This document shows positions 15,559 through 25,100 of a DNA stretch of 25,595 bases, one piece after another. The stretch spans positions 1 through 25,595 of IMG/VR virus record IMGVR_UViG_3300005747_001293. One strand, 5' to 3'. A model generated the notes under the pieces. The model was given only the letters and a program-made list of their open reading frames with translations, was not told the origin of the DNA and did not search any database. Source of the DNA: a virus. The translations under genes and the position numbers were made by a program. Position 1 is the stretch's first letter. Each line of letters begins with the position of its first letter.

Positions 15559-16286
15559 CTATAAAAAATGCATTAACTGTAAAAGTTATAGGCTATCTGG
15601 ATATAAAAGAAGAGATGAATAGCGATAATATCATAGAGTCTATAGATATTCCGGATTTTACCAAGATATCTTTAGGGAATGTTATTAAGATAGGATCTAC
15701 GAAAGAGCCTTATAAGGTAAATACTATTAAACCTGTAGGCCCTGAAAATAATATTACTTATGAGCTTTCTATCGCTAAAAGAACTAAAGCTTCTTTATTT
15801 ATACTTCCTATGCTGCCAGGCTATAGAGTAACCTATCACTTTAATACTCGGTTACTTAATTGTTTTATAGGTACCCATAGAAGAGATAATGTAATTGCAC
15901 TTCTTTATAGGTTTTCAGCTAAACAAGATTTTATCAAGTTTGAAAATATGCTTTCAGAACTAGATTATTTTATTGATTCTGAAGACATATCAAATAAGAC
16001 AGTTCTTTATACCTTTGATATCCCTATAGAACATCTGGATAACTATGCAGCTTTTATAGAAGGCAGATATTCTGAATTTGATGACAACTATAAGAAGCGT
16101 ATCTTAAAGTTTCATAATAATGGTAAAACTTCTACGCTAGGAAAGATATTGTACAAAGACCCTTCACGTAAAGAAGAGTTGGAGAAAGTCCTAGATCTTA
16201 GTATTGCTATTGATAAAGATGCAGAATTGTATAGTATTCCTAATCTAGAGGAAGAAATTTTAGATTTAGAAGTATACGGCATATAA
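15531..16286 (+). CDS. Unknown conserved-looking protein, 251 aa
   Basis: 251 residues with a basic N-terminus (MAKRARTGLTIKNA). A beta-rich first half includes LFILPMLPGYRVTYHFNT. A mixed second half has AAFIEGRYSEFDDNYKKRIL and repeated charged helices. No catalytic motif, signal peptide or membrane segment is visible, and I do not recognise a named family. Proteins with an EGRYSxF-type block occur as hypotheticals in gut phages, from memory only. The start overlaps the exonuclease by 28 bases, so the two are co-expressed; a DNA-metabolism role is possible from position alone. Confidence 0.78.
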   Translation: MAKRARTGLTIKNALTVKVIGYLDIKEEMNSDNIIESIDIPDFTKISLGNVIKIGSTKEPYKVNTIKPVGPENNITYELSIAKRTKASLFILPMLPGYRVTYHFNTRLLNCFIGTHRRDNVIALLYRFSAKQDFIKFENMLSELDYFIDSEDISNKTVLYTFDIPIEHLDNYAAFIEGRYSEFDDNYKKRILKFHNNGKTSTLGKILYKDPSRKEELEKVLDLSIAIDKDAELYSIPNLEEEILDLEVYGI

Positions 16287-16310
16287 AATCATACAAAATC
16301 ATCACTGAAC

Positions 16311-16565
16311 ATGACTCATATTGATATCTATTTAGATTCAGGAACAATCATGACGGTAGAAGGAGAGTGGGAATCCAAAAGATTCTCATTCTCTTCTGCC
16401 TATTACGAAAACCAGGACATTACAGATGTAATTAAAATGTCTCCTCAAATAGTAAAAGTTATAGAGGAACGAGCTTATCAGCAATGTGTAGAAAGAGAGT
16501 ATGCACGTGCTGAGTTTATAAAAGAACTCTCTAAAGAACAACCAGAAGAGTGGTCGTATGAATAA
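16311..16565 (+). CDS. Unknown small protein, 84 aa
   Basis: 84 residues, beta-prone N-terminus (HIDIYLDSGTIMTVEGEW) and a charged helical C-terminus (IVKVIEERAYQQCVEREYARAEF). No family is recognised. It is preceded by a 24-base gap containing AAAATCAT twice, ten bases apart (16285 and 16295), and followed by the 29-base gap that holds the stem-loop before the lysozyme gene. Function unknown. Confidence 0.62.
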   Translation: MTHIDIYLDSGTIMTVEGEWESKRFSFSSAYYENQDITDVIKMSPQIVKVIEERAYQQCVEREYARAEFIKELSKEQPEEWSYE

Positions 16566-16569
16566 ATAG

Positions 16570-16614
16570 ACTGCTCTTCATAACAAAAAACGTTATGTTA
16601 CAGATAAGAGCAGT
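16570..16614 (+). promoter_or_regulatory. Stem-loop enclosing the lysozyme start codon
   Basis: Outer arms ACTGCTCTT (16570-16578) and AAGAGCAGT (16606-16614) form 9 bp. They continue directly on the 5' side into CATAAC (16579-16584), which pairs with GTTATG (16592-16597). The loop has 7 bases, and 8 bases bulge on the 3' side. The ATG at 16595-16597 lies in the inner stem, so folding of the mRNA could hide the start. Confidence 0.5.
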
Positions 16615-17329
16615 ATTAGTATTTATCATTATAGGGGCTTTAAGTTTTACCGCAGGGTTTTATTTAAGTCGTCTTAGCAAAAAGGTTAAAAAGAAACCTG
16701 TTGTATATACCCATAGTAGTTCTGACAAAATATGGGGTATAGACATCTCACATCATCAAGGCAATGTAGATTGGGATGATGTGCGTGAAGAGCTTCCATA
16801 CTTTATTTTTATTAAAGCAACAGAAGGGTCTACTTTTACTGATCCTAGATTTTCACATAATGTGAAAGAGGCAACTAAAAGAGGATTAAGAGTTGGTGCT
16901 TATCATTTTTTCAGTTATCATTCTTCCGGGAAGAAACAAGCGGAGCATTTTCTGAAAACAGTTTATAGAACAGGAGTAAATATGCCTATTGTTCTTGATG
17001 TAGAATATCAAAAGCATATGAAATCTTCTTCTTGGATAAAGCGTGAAATAAGGGAATTTGTGAACGTTGTTAAAGAGCGTACAGGAAAACTCCCTATAAT
17101 CTATTGCGAATGCTTATACTATAATAAGTATATAAAGCATGTTATCTCTGAAAAATTCCCTACTTGGATAGCTAATTTTAAAAAGCGTCCTCCATGTAGA
17201 TATGATATACATCAGATAACCAATAGACGGAGAGTAAAAGGTTTTAAAGGTCTCATAGACTATAATGAGTTCAATGGGACACGTGAACAGTTTATAGATT
17301 TCTACAACAGGTTATCTATTGATTCCTAA
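16595..17329 (+). CDS. GH25-family lysozyme (endolysin) with N-terminal membrane anchor
   Basis: 244 residues. Residues ~5-26 are hydrophobic and are followed by RLSKKVKKK, giving an uncleaved signal-anchor with a basic flank. From residue ~47 the GH25 muramidase fold is clear: WGIDISHHQGNVDW with D50, FIKATEGSTFTDPRF, GAYHFFSY, IVLDVE with D135 and the probable catalytic E137, PIIYCE, and the late DYNEF. It should cut the MurNAc-GlcNAc bonds of peptidoglycan from the periplasmic side. The anchor suggests a SAR-type endolysin exported by the host, which fits a Gram-negative host. The start codon sits in a stem-loop. The 3' end overlaps the convergent giant gene by 18 bases. Confidence 0.9.
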   Translation: MLQIRAVLVFIIIGALSFTAGFYLSRLSKKVKKKPVVYTHSSSDKIWGIDISHHQGNVDWDDVREELPYFIFIKATEGSTFTDPRFSHNVKEATKRGLRVGAYHFFSYHSSGKKQAEHFLKTVYRTGVNMPIVLDVEYQKHMKSSSWIKREIREFVNVVKERTGKLPIIYCECLYYNKYIKHVISEKFPTWIANFKKRPPCRYDIHQITNRRRVKGFKGLIDYNEFNGTREQFIDFYNRLSIDS

Positions 17330-20300
17330 GATCCACTTTATATTGTTTGCTCCAGGAACAAAATTTGCTGTGTAATGGAACATTTGAGCTCTGTCTCCTT
17401 TTTCAAACATATCTCCTTGAAGAAGATCGACAGATTCATCTGCAGTATTACCCATTATCCGAATAAAGTTTTCTAATAGTCCTAGTGCAGGTATAAAAGA
17501 CCTGTTCAAATTTGCAAGTTCAGCCGGGTTAATGAACATTGCAGTTTCAAGAATGGTACGTGCAAGGAGATCGTGAGCTTTTCTAGAAGCCCAGGTCTCT
17601 TTGTACCATTCTTTTTCATCATCTCCTTTCCAACCCATTGCCATAGACATAAGCATAAGTACAAGTACAGCTCTTACTTCTGCTATACTACTTCTTACAG
17701 CTGCTTGTTGCATCTGATAAAACTTTTCTATAGGCATGTTCTTTATCATAGGGTCTACAGCGTTTTCTTTTATGAATTTATATTCTGCCTCGTATTTCTT
17801 ACGACGCCGCTGATATCTTTCTTCTTGGGCCCCATCCTTATCCCACTTTCCTTCTTTGATCTTTCTTTCTCTTGTAGCTTCTGACATAGCATAATCATCT
17901 AATCCTACTAAGGTTGTAATAAGACCCTTTAAAGATGATGCTGCATTCATAGCCATTGTTGTCCAGGCTAACTCTTCTGCTACTTCTTCTTTAGAGATCA
18001 ACCCTCCTCTAAAGGTTGCAATGTATCTTCCTGTTTCATATTTACCTGTATAGATATCGTACTTTACTTTAGAGCCGAATCTATCTCTTACCATTGCAGG
18101 CATCCATGATTTGAATTGCATTATCATGCTCATGAACAGGTTGTCTTCATATGCAGCTATGCCGAGTTGAGACATATCTCCTCGTATACCTCTCACTTCT
18201 CCAAGGAATCTCATCCTTATCTGGTTACGCACACTTTGATCCAATTCTTTTGTAACCTTTCCATCTTCCACCTCCATTGTTTCTGCCAAAGGTTTAGTTC
18301 CTTCAGGCATATCCTCCAATCTTTGTATCATACCGTTTTCATCAACCGCATGATTAAACAATAGTGCTACTAGCAATCTTCTATCGTTTATTCTATCTGC
18401 AGGTACTAATGGATAGTACATGTAATCACTATCGAGGTATCTGGTAAATGGATCTCCGGTCAGTTCTCTTTCATGGAACACTCTATCACCATCAGAATGC
18501 ACATCAAAATATCCTGCAATTGCCATGTATCTTGATGTATCTTCTGCGAACAACTTTGCAGATTTAAGTAATAGATCATAAGAATAGTTAGGGTTATCTA
18601 TACCTTTTGCAATCCTGAATATAGTAGATGCTCCAGTAGTAGCCAGTGCTGCTTTTACAGGTAGTGTAAGAGTAGACTTACTGAACATAGATAGCATTAA
18701 CCTTGCAACCTTTGCACCTGATACCTTTCTACCTCCCAACATGAACTCTCCAGCCATATTCCTTTCGAAGTTCTTGTATAAAAGCATGTTTATGTAAGTA
18801 TCATATAGCTTTTTAGTTCCCTCAGATACTTCTTTTTTTACAAGCGCTCCTGCCTCTCTTTTAAGTGTTCTCACCCCTTCTTTTTGAACTTCTTCTGACG
18901 AGTGCAAAAGATCACGTATGAATAAGATCTCACTCTCTGCCCTCGAGTTTTCTAAGAACTCATAGAATGTAGATCCGAACTTGACCATTACTTTGGTAAG
19001 ATCTTTTGATATAAGAACTGTATCTACATTTCCTTTAGAGTCTCTAGGTGGGTTCATGTACGGTAAAGGGATAGACTGTGCTGCATCTTTTCCTAGATTC
19101 TCTTCGTTCTCTATATCTAGAGTTACACTTCGAAGCGCATTTTTAGTTATAGATTCTATTACATTTTCTCCAGTAGCCATTCCTTCTACTACACCTTTGT
19201 GCATAGATGGTATGAAAGTAGAGGCTATAGATTTGTCAGCTGCAAGGTTGTTAAACTCTTTCATCTGCTCTATCCAAGCATTATAGTAATCTAAAACAGC
19301 TTTATTCTCCGGCTTTAAAATCTCAGAGTATTCTTTACTGTAATTTTCTACAGCTATTTCTGGCTTGAGTTCAAGAAATCTGAAAAACTTTGGAGATATC
19401 CAAGCATTAGGATTATTGAAAACGTCGTAAGTATTAGAAAAGTATTGCTCTGCTGCTTTGTATTTGTAGTTGTCCTTACCAGCATACTCTTTCTCTTTAT
19501 CTGCTAAGAACTTTTTCTTGAACTCATTGAACTCTTTTTTAGCATCTTCTCTTATCTGATACTTGGACCTCATCCATTTTATACCCTCAGTCTTTTCTTT
19601 CTTGTTCTCATTGCCTTGCATCCTAGAGATCAGCTTATCTCTTTCTTCCCTGAATGCAGGATCAAACATTGTGATCATACGATATCCGGAATCAGTTTCC
19701 CTGATAAGCATATCATATGCATCTCTTGGGTTACCCCACTCTTTTAATGCATTATCAAGTGCAACCCATTTTTGATAATGTTTTCTATAATCCTCATCTG
19801 CTCTTGACCTTGCTTCAACAAGACGATCAAAAGCTTCTTTAAAGAACACATTCTCAACTTCCCCCATAGAAAGCATCTGATTTAAGAACCCTGTCTCTAA
19901 AGAATCCAATTCGTAAAAAGGCACAGTGCCTGAGTTGAACTTGGATGTTACTGCAAGCCTGGATTTAAGTTCTGATTTTATTGCAAGTACAGCGCTCTTT
20001 ACTTCTGCAGATGCATTTTCCAGATCCCTCTTTAACTTTTCTCCTTTCTTTTTGTCTTTCTTAGATATCTCTTCTACATTTCTTTCTGCTGTTACATTCA
20101 GCATTTCAAAAGTTCCGAGCAACTCATATACACTTCTAAGATCCTCAAAGTCTGGATAGTCTTCATCATCTTTCTTTGACTTTTCTAAGAGCTCTTTAGA
20201 GTAGTCTATAAGATACTTGATCTCTGATAAGGTAAATGCCATATCAGATTTATTCAAAAGGTCTTTTACAGTTGTAATGATAGTAGCTATTTCTCTACGT

Positions 20301-22153
20301 GTACCAGGACTACTTTTCTTTTTCTTAAGTACATCTAATTTGTCGTATAGCTTTCTAAGATCTTTATTTATAGTATCTATGTCTGTATACTCCTTAGCTA
20401 AAGGATACTGTGCAAGGAATCTATCTCCATCAAATCCCATAGAGAAGTATGATATTCCTGTAGCCTTGTTTCCATCGTACTTAAATCTTACGTGTGCAGG
20501 TACTAATCTGGATTTTGTAACATCCGTAATACCATACTCCATTCTTAATGCCTCTAAGTAAAAAGACATCTGATCTTCATACCCTTGTATCTTAGTCCCT
20601 CTAAAAGGATCTAAGGTCATTATCGTTTTTTTGCCGACTTTCCTAACATCTTGAGCTAATGGACTTACAAACTTGTAATCAAATACTTGAGCTGTACCAT
20701 TAGGCATTACAAACAACATATCTATTGTACCTGCAGTATCTAGCCGTTCACTGTAGACCATAACTTCTGTAAACAGATCTATCTTCTCTCCCTTTTTCTT
20801 TTTACTATCTTCTATAGCTCCTTTTAAAATTTCTTCTACCCCTCTAGTGAGCTCTTCAAAATGTTTTGTCTGGGTAAAACCAGAATCTTTTTTAAGCTGC
20901 GCTACAGATCTAGGCTCAGGCCTACCTGTATCTACTACATTAAAATCATTTTTATATTTTGTTCTAGCTAGATGGACCATAAGTTCTTCTGCTATACCGT
21001 GCAGGGTCGTTCCTGTTTCTCGTAACAGTTTGCTTCTTTCTTTAGAAGTAATTCTTTTATACTGCTCAAGGCCCCCTACACTACGCATGAATGCGATAGA
21101 AGACTTATCTGTAGCTCTTCTCAATACAGGCTTTCCGTTGATAGTATATCGAGCTATCATACCGTCAGAGCCTTCTAATACCTCCAAAGAAGCAGCATCC
21201 ATTTTACCTTCAAAAAGGTCTTTTGAAAACTCATCCCTTTCTAGACTTTTCTGCTGTGCTACAAGAGTATCCCGGATCATTTCCTGACTCATCTGAGGTT
21301 CTCCTGTAGATGCAAAGATTGTTTCTCTGGTAGATTCAGAGATGGCTTCTGCATAAGTAGTGAGATTCTCATTCAGCATCTTATGTATAGTAGCTTTAAA
21401 AGGATCTCCTATACCGAAAAACTCTTTCAGTTTTCTAACTACACGCTTCCACCATCTTTCATTTCTAGCCTGCTTGTCTGTAAGCTTTTTGTCTAAAGCT
21501 TGAGACACTAAGTTGTTAAGGACAACTTTAGTTATAGCTTCATCTATATAATCTTCTTCAGTATAGTTAAGGGCTCTTAGTTTAGGGTCAGCTAAAACTT
21601 GGCCGTACTCCGGCTCTTTGTATATACGGTCCCTCATAGAAGTATACAGAGGATCATTGGTCTCTTTTAAAGCTACTACCATAAAGTGTATAACCTCTTC
21701 AGGTATCTCACTCTCTTTACCTTCTAAGTATGAGATGGCTTTATCAAGGATGTTTGCGCTGGCTATAATATCTAATTTGTTACCGTCGCGATCCCGGATA
21801 CTTCTTACCATTTGTTCACTTACTCCAAGTTGACGCATAACTGCTCTCATAGAAGCAATTATTTCATTCCTTGTTTCTTCTACAAACTCTTGATCTACTA
21901 CGTCTACACCCCTTTCTGCTAAGTAATCATCTATTCTATCGAATAAAGCATCATTCATTATTACTTTATCCTGTACAGGCATAAATGGAATGTCTGTAGT
22001 CCCGTAACTTTTATTGAATAGCAGAGATAATCTCCTAGACTCTGACATTACATCTACTGCGGATCTTTTTCTGATAAGATCTTCTCCGGTTACTTCTACG
22101 TAACCATTTTTTTCCAGCAGATCTACTGTATTCGTACGTACACTACAAGCCAT
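17312..22153 (-). CDS. Giant multidomain phage protein with RecB/Cas4-like PD-(D/E)XK nuclease domain
   Basis: 1613 residues, starting 10 bases after the upstream RNAP-like gene. Residues 152-156 read EEVIH, with EAIT at 205-208, which looks like a zincin HExxH site lacking the first His. Residues ~385-535 hold a full RecB-type nuclease set: H385 in TLHGIAEEL, E463 in FTEVMV, GTID with D478, VFDYKF with D492 and K494, and QMSFY with Q528 and Y532. Residues ~600-1000 are long charged helices. The C-terminal third has hydrophobic stretches (AALATTGAS, VLVLMLMSMAMGW) and IMQFKSWMPAMVRDRFG, reminiscent of polyvalent or ejected phage proteins. Packaging in the virion with the RNAP is inferred from size and gene pairing, not shown. 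Confidence 0.85.
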   Translation of the reverse strand: MACSVRTNTVDLLEKNGYVEVTGEDLIRKRSAVDVMSESRRLSLLFNKSYGTTDIPFMPVQDKVIMNDALFDRIDDYLAERGVDVVDQEFVEETRNEIIASMRAVMRQLGVSEQMVRSIRDRDGNKLDIIASANILDKAISYLEGKESEIPEEVIHFMVVALKETNDPLYTSMRDRIYKEPEYGQVLADPKLRALNYTEEDYIDEAITKVVLNNLVSQALDKKLTDKQARNERWWKRVVRKLKEFFGIGDPFKATIHKMLNENLTTYAEAISESTRETIFASTGEPQMSQEMIRDTLVAQQKSLERDEFSKDLFEGKMDAASLEVLEGSDGMIARYTINGKPVLRRATDKSSIAFMRSVGGLEQYKRITSKERSKLLRETGTTLHGIAEELMVHLARTKYKNDFNVVDTGRPEPRSVAQLKKDSGFTQTKHFEELTRGVEEILKGAIEDSKKKKGEKIDLFTEVMVYSERLDTAGTIDMLFVMPNGTAQVFDYKFVSPLAQDVRKVGKKTIMTLDPFRGTKIQGYEDQMSFYLEALRMEYGITDVTKSRLVPAHVRFKYDGNKATGISYFSMGFDGDRFLAQYPLAKEYTDIDTINKDLRKLYDKLDVLKKKKSSPGTRREIATIITTVKDLLNKSDMAFTLSEIKYLIDYSKELLEKSKKDDEDYPDFEDLRSVYELLGTFEMLNVTAERNVEEISKKDKKKGEKLKRDLENASAEVKSAVLAIKSELKSRLAVTSKFNSGTVPFYELDSLETGFLNQMLSMGEVENVFFKEAFDRLVEARSRADEDYRKHYQKWVALDNALKEWGNPRDAYDMLIRETDSGYRMITMFDPAFREERDKLISRMQGNENKKEKTEGIKWMRSKYQIREDAKKEFNEFKKKFLADKEKEYAGKDNYKYKAAEQYFSNTYDVFNNPNAWISPKFFRFLELKPEIAVENYSKEYSEILKPENKAVLDYYNAWIEQMKEFNNLAADKSIASTFIPSMHKGVVEGMATGENVIESITKNALRSVTLDIENEENLGKDAAQSIPLPYMNPPRDSKGNVDTVLISKDLTKVMVKFGSTFYEFLENSRAESEILFIRDLLHSSEEVQKEGVRTLKREAGALVKKEVSEGTKKLYDTYINMLLYKNFERNMAGEFMLGGRKVSGAKVARLMLSMFSKSTLTLPVKAALATTGASTIFRIAKGIDNPNYSYDLLLKSAKLFAEDTSRYMAIAGYFDVHSDGDRVFHERELTGDPFTRYLDSDYMYYPLVPADRINDRRLLVALLFNHAVDENGMIQRLEDMPEGTKPLAETMEVEDGKVTKELDQSVRNQIRMRFLGEVRGIRGDMSQLGIAAYEDNLFMSMIMQFKSWMPAMVRDRFGSKVKYDIYTGKYETGRYIATFRGGLISKEEVAEELAWTTMAMNAASSLKGLITTLVGLDDYAMSEATRERKIKEGKWDKDGAQEERYQRRRKKYEAEYKFIKENAVDPMIKNMPIEKFYQMQQAAVRSSIAEVRAVLVLMLMSMAMGWKGDDEKEWYKETWASRKAHDLLARTILETAMFINPAELANLNRSFIPALGLLENFIRIMGNTADESVDLLQGDMFEKGDRAQMFHYTANFVPGANNIKWILGINR

Positions 22154-22163
22154 TTTTTATGTT

Positions 22164-25100
22164 TTAACAGTTTTCTGTAGGGTCGTTATTCTCTTCCTCT
22201 ACAATTCTTCTTATTGTCATTCTTCTAGAAGTAGTGTTAAGATAGTTACGGGATGTATATCCTGTAGTATCAAGCTCTTGCGATTCTGTCATTCTCACTC
22301 CAAAATCACTTTCTACATCTGGGTCTGAGTCTGTAACTACAAAGTTAGCTGTAAGAATGTATTTATTCTTTTCTCTTGCTGCCCCTACTCTTCTAAGTGT
22401 GCTAGGCCTTTTGTCTAACTCTCTTGTAAACAGAAGTCTTTCTTTCTTAGGTGACTTACGTGTTACATACTGAACTACATTATTATCGTTTACCATATTC
22501 TTATGGAACTCTTCTAACAGAGCTTCAGTATTTAATCTTACAGAGTCTGGAGCATTCATCATAACTCCAAAAATATCCTCAGCCATTCTTGCAAAGATAT
22601 CTCCTGGTATCTTATCTAAGAAAGAGAAAGGTGTATTCATGGTGCCTGCTTGCAGCAATGCTGTATAGATAGTGTCTTTTGCTATGCGAGTGTTGTTTTT
22701 AGAGTCATATTCTACTATCTCCATGAAAGAGTCGTATAACGCATCTGCATCATAAACATTCACAGCCTTGAACTCTGGTTCTACAAAATCATTCATAAGC
22801 TCTTGCCCTTCAACAGGAACTCTTACCTCCTGTACTACAGGTATAAGTGATTTCAAGAATATGTTATCTCTTAGACCGTGCGATTTTGAGCGTGTTATTT
22901 TAAGAACCTGTTGTGCAAATGTGTTCTTACCATACAAAAGTCTACTAGAGTAGTTATTTATTTTTTCACCGTTGCTTTGTGGCATATTGTGTAGTATGAA
23001 AGATACAAGAAATTGATCGAATCTTTCAAGCACTCTTAGCTTATCATCCAAAGGCATTCTTTCTTTAGGGTGAGTAAGCTCTTTTACTTTCATAGTATAT
23101 GCATCCCAATAAACTGGAAGATCTTCTGTTGCAACAAAAGCATCTTTGAGGATGTCTGTTGCCATGAAGTTATACTCTTTCATGTCAGACATGAATGTAT
23201 TCTCATCTTCAGTTATACGCTCTGCATTAGGGAATATTCCTTTTGCCATTACAGTTTCATACTGAGCCTGAAGAATCTCCATGTTTGCTCTTGACTTTAC
23301 AATCTTAGTATCGAAAGACTGTGCTGCTATCAAAGATGTCATGTCATCTCCTAACTGCAAGTACACAAGAAGATCCTCTAATACACTTAGTTGATATGCT
23401 TTTTCTTGAGGGCTTAGGTTTTCTACTGTTTTTCCTATCATTCCCTCTAAGGTCTCATCAGCAAAATAGGTATTCTCTCTATCTACTTCTGTAGCGTATT
23501 CATCTTGAAGGCCCGAAAGTATTGCATCATCAAACTTTCTATTCTGTATCGCACCATTAAGGCGTGATCCTGATCTGGCTTTAGATGTCATATACTGTCT
23601 TACTATAGGCTGATTCATAAAGTATACTACAGACTTTAAAGGAACCCCTGCTCTTAGTAGAACTAAGCCGGCGGGTGCCAGGTCTGGGCCTAAATTCAAA
23701 ATGTGAAGTATAGGATTCTTTACAATATCTACAGACGTGTTTACAAGCTGCGATATAGCATCGGAAATTCTTTTTTCTCCTCTTATATCTGTTATCCTAC
23801 CTAGACTCAAAGTGTAATCTACCTCTCCATCTTCATTTTCCTCTACTTCAAAGCCTTCGAAATGTATTCTTATAGGTACGAATATTCTTTCTTCATAAGG
23901 TAGCTCGTACCTATGGTTAAGATTCAATCTTAGGTCTGCTCTTTGCCCTTTTATCTGATGTGTAGAAGCAAGAGCTGATATACCTACAACTTTAGCTCCT
24001 TGCAAGAAAGCTTCTGTGACTCTCATCAAGTTAGGCAAAGTTGTTTCTAAATGGAAATCAGATACTTTACTTAGATCTGGTAAACTGTAATTTCCTTGTT
24101 CTCCGTACAGCTCCTGGATCTTTGCTGCAAGTTCTAGATTGTCATCAGTGTTTACAGGTCTTAAGAACTCGGTCGCTCTTTCTTTTATAGATAGAAGTTC
24201 TTTAGATATCTCCATATATCTGTTCTGTAAAGCACCATCGCTATTTACATCGTAGATGTTAAGCCCTGGGTTCTCTGCTTCCCACTGCTCAAAATCTTTT
24301 TTAGAGATTTCTCCTACTCCTTCTTCTTCCGATATATTAAAGAACTCTGATGCAGCCTCTATAAGTTCTTCGTACATAACTTCAACCTCTTCTCTTGTAA
24401 GGTCTTTTAGTCCTGCAGTAAGATCTACTTGAGTTTCAATATCAAACTCAAACATGTTTTTGATGTCTATTGTCTGTAGATCTGTAGAAGTTTTAAATAC
24501 TTCTGCTAAAGCATTTATAGCCTGCTCTGTAGTTGCTCCTCTACCTAAGAAGTCCTCAAGCTTTCTCTGGAACATGTTCTGCTGTGCCTGAAACCACTCT
24601 CTTTTAGAGGTATGGAATTTAACAGGCTCCATTATTCCTTCTTCTGTGTACCTGTACGATTTAAAGTACATAAGAAGTTTATCAATATCGAAGTCGGAAC
24701 CTGCCTTAGTAACCAATCCTGCAGGGACTACAACTCTAGGTCCGGCACTCTGTGGTAAAAAGCCTTTTACTTTTATTATTTCTACAGAGTGTATGCCATC
24801 AGTAGGAATACGAATACCTATCATATCCAAAAGGGTAGATGTACCTTTCATTACAACTCCATCCACTATTATATCTCCTTCTCTTCCAACAGTTACATTC
24901 TGCCCTATAAGCTCTTTGAACTGGTGTGGTAAGAATACTTCCATCTCCCATTTGCCGTCCGGGTTCTCATAGAACTGTAGTTTTCCATTCTCTACAGTTC
25001 TTCCTGTACGGGTCTTAGCAACTTCGTATCCTAACTCTGGCGCCTGTACAAGTCCCTCTCCTACAAGTTTCTTTTTGATCACTCTTTTTCCAAGCATGCT

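Noticed and set aside
16285-16302. AAAATCAT repeated twice ten bases apart before the 84-residue gene as an operator
   Set aside because: The unit is short and AT-rich, partly inside the previous coding end, and does not recur before other genes that I could find by eye.
17573-24972. Many plus-strand frames of 60-146 residues opposite the two giant genes
   Set aside because: They are Ser/Phe/Leu-rich antisense shadows of charged helical coding sequence, with no tandem arrangement or recognisable domains.
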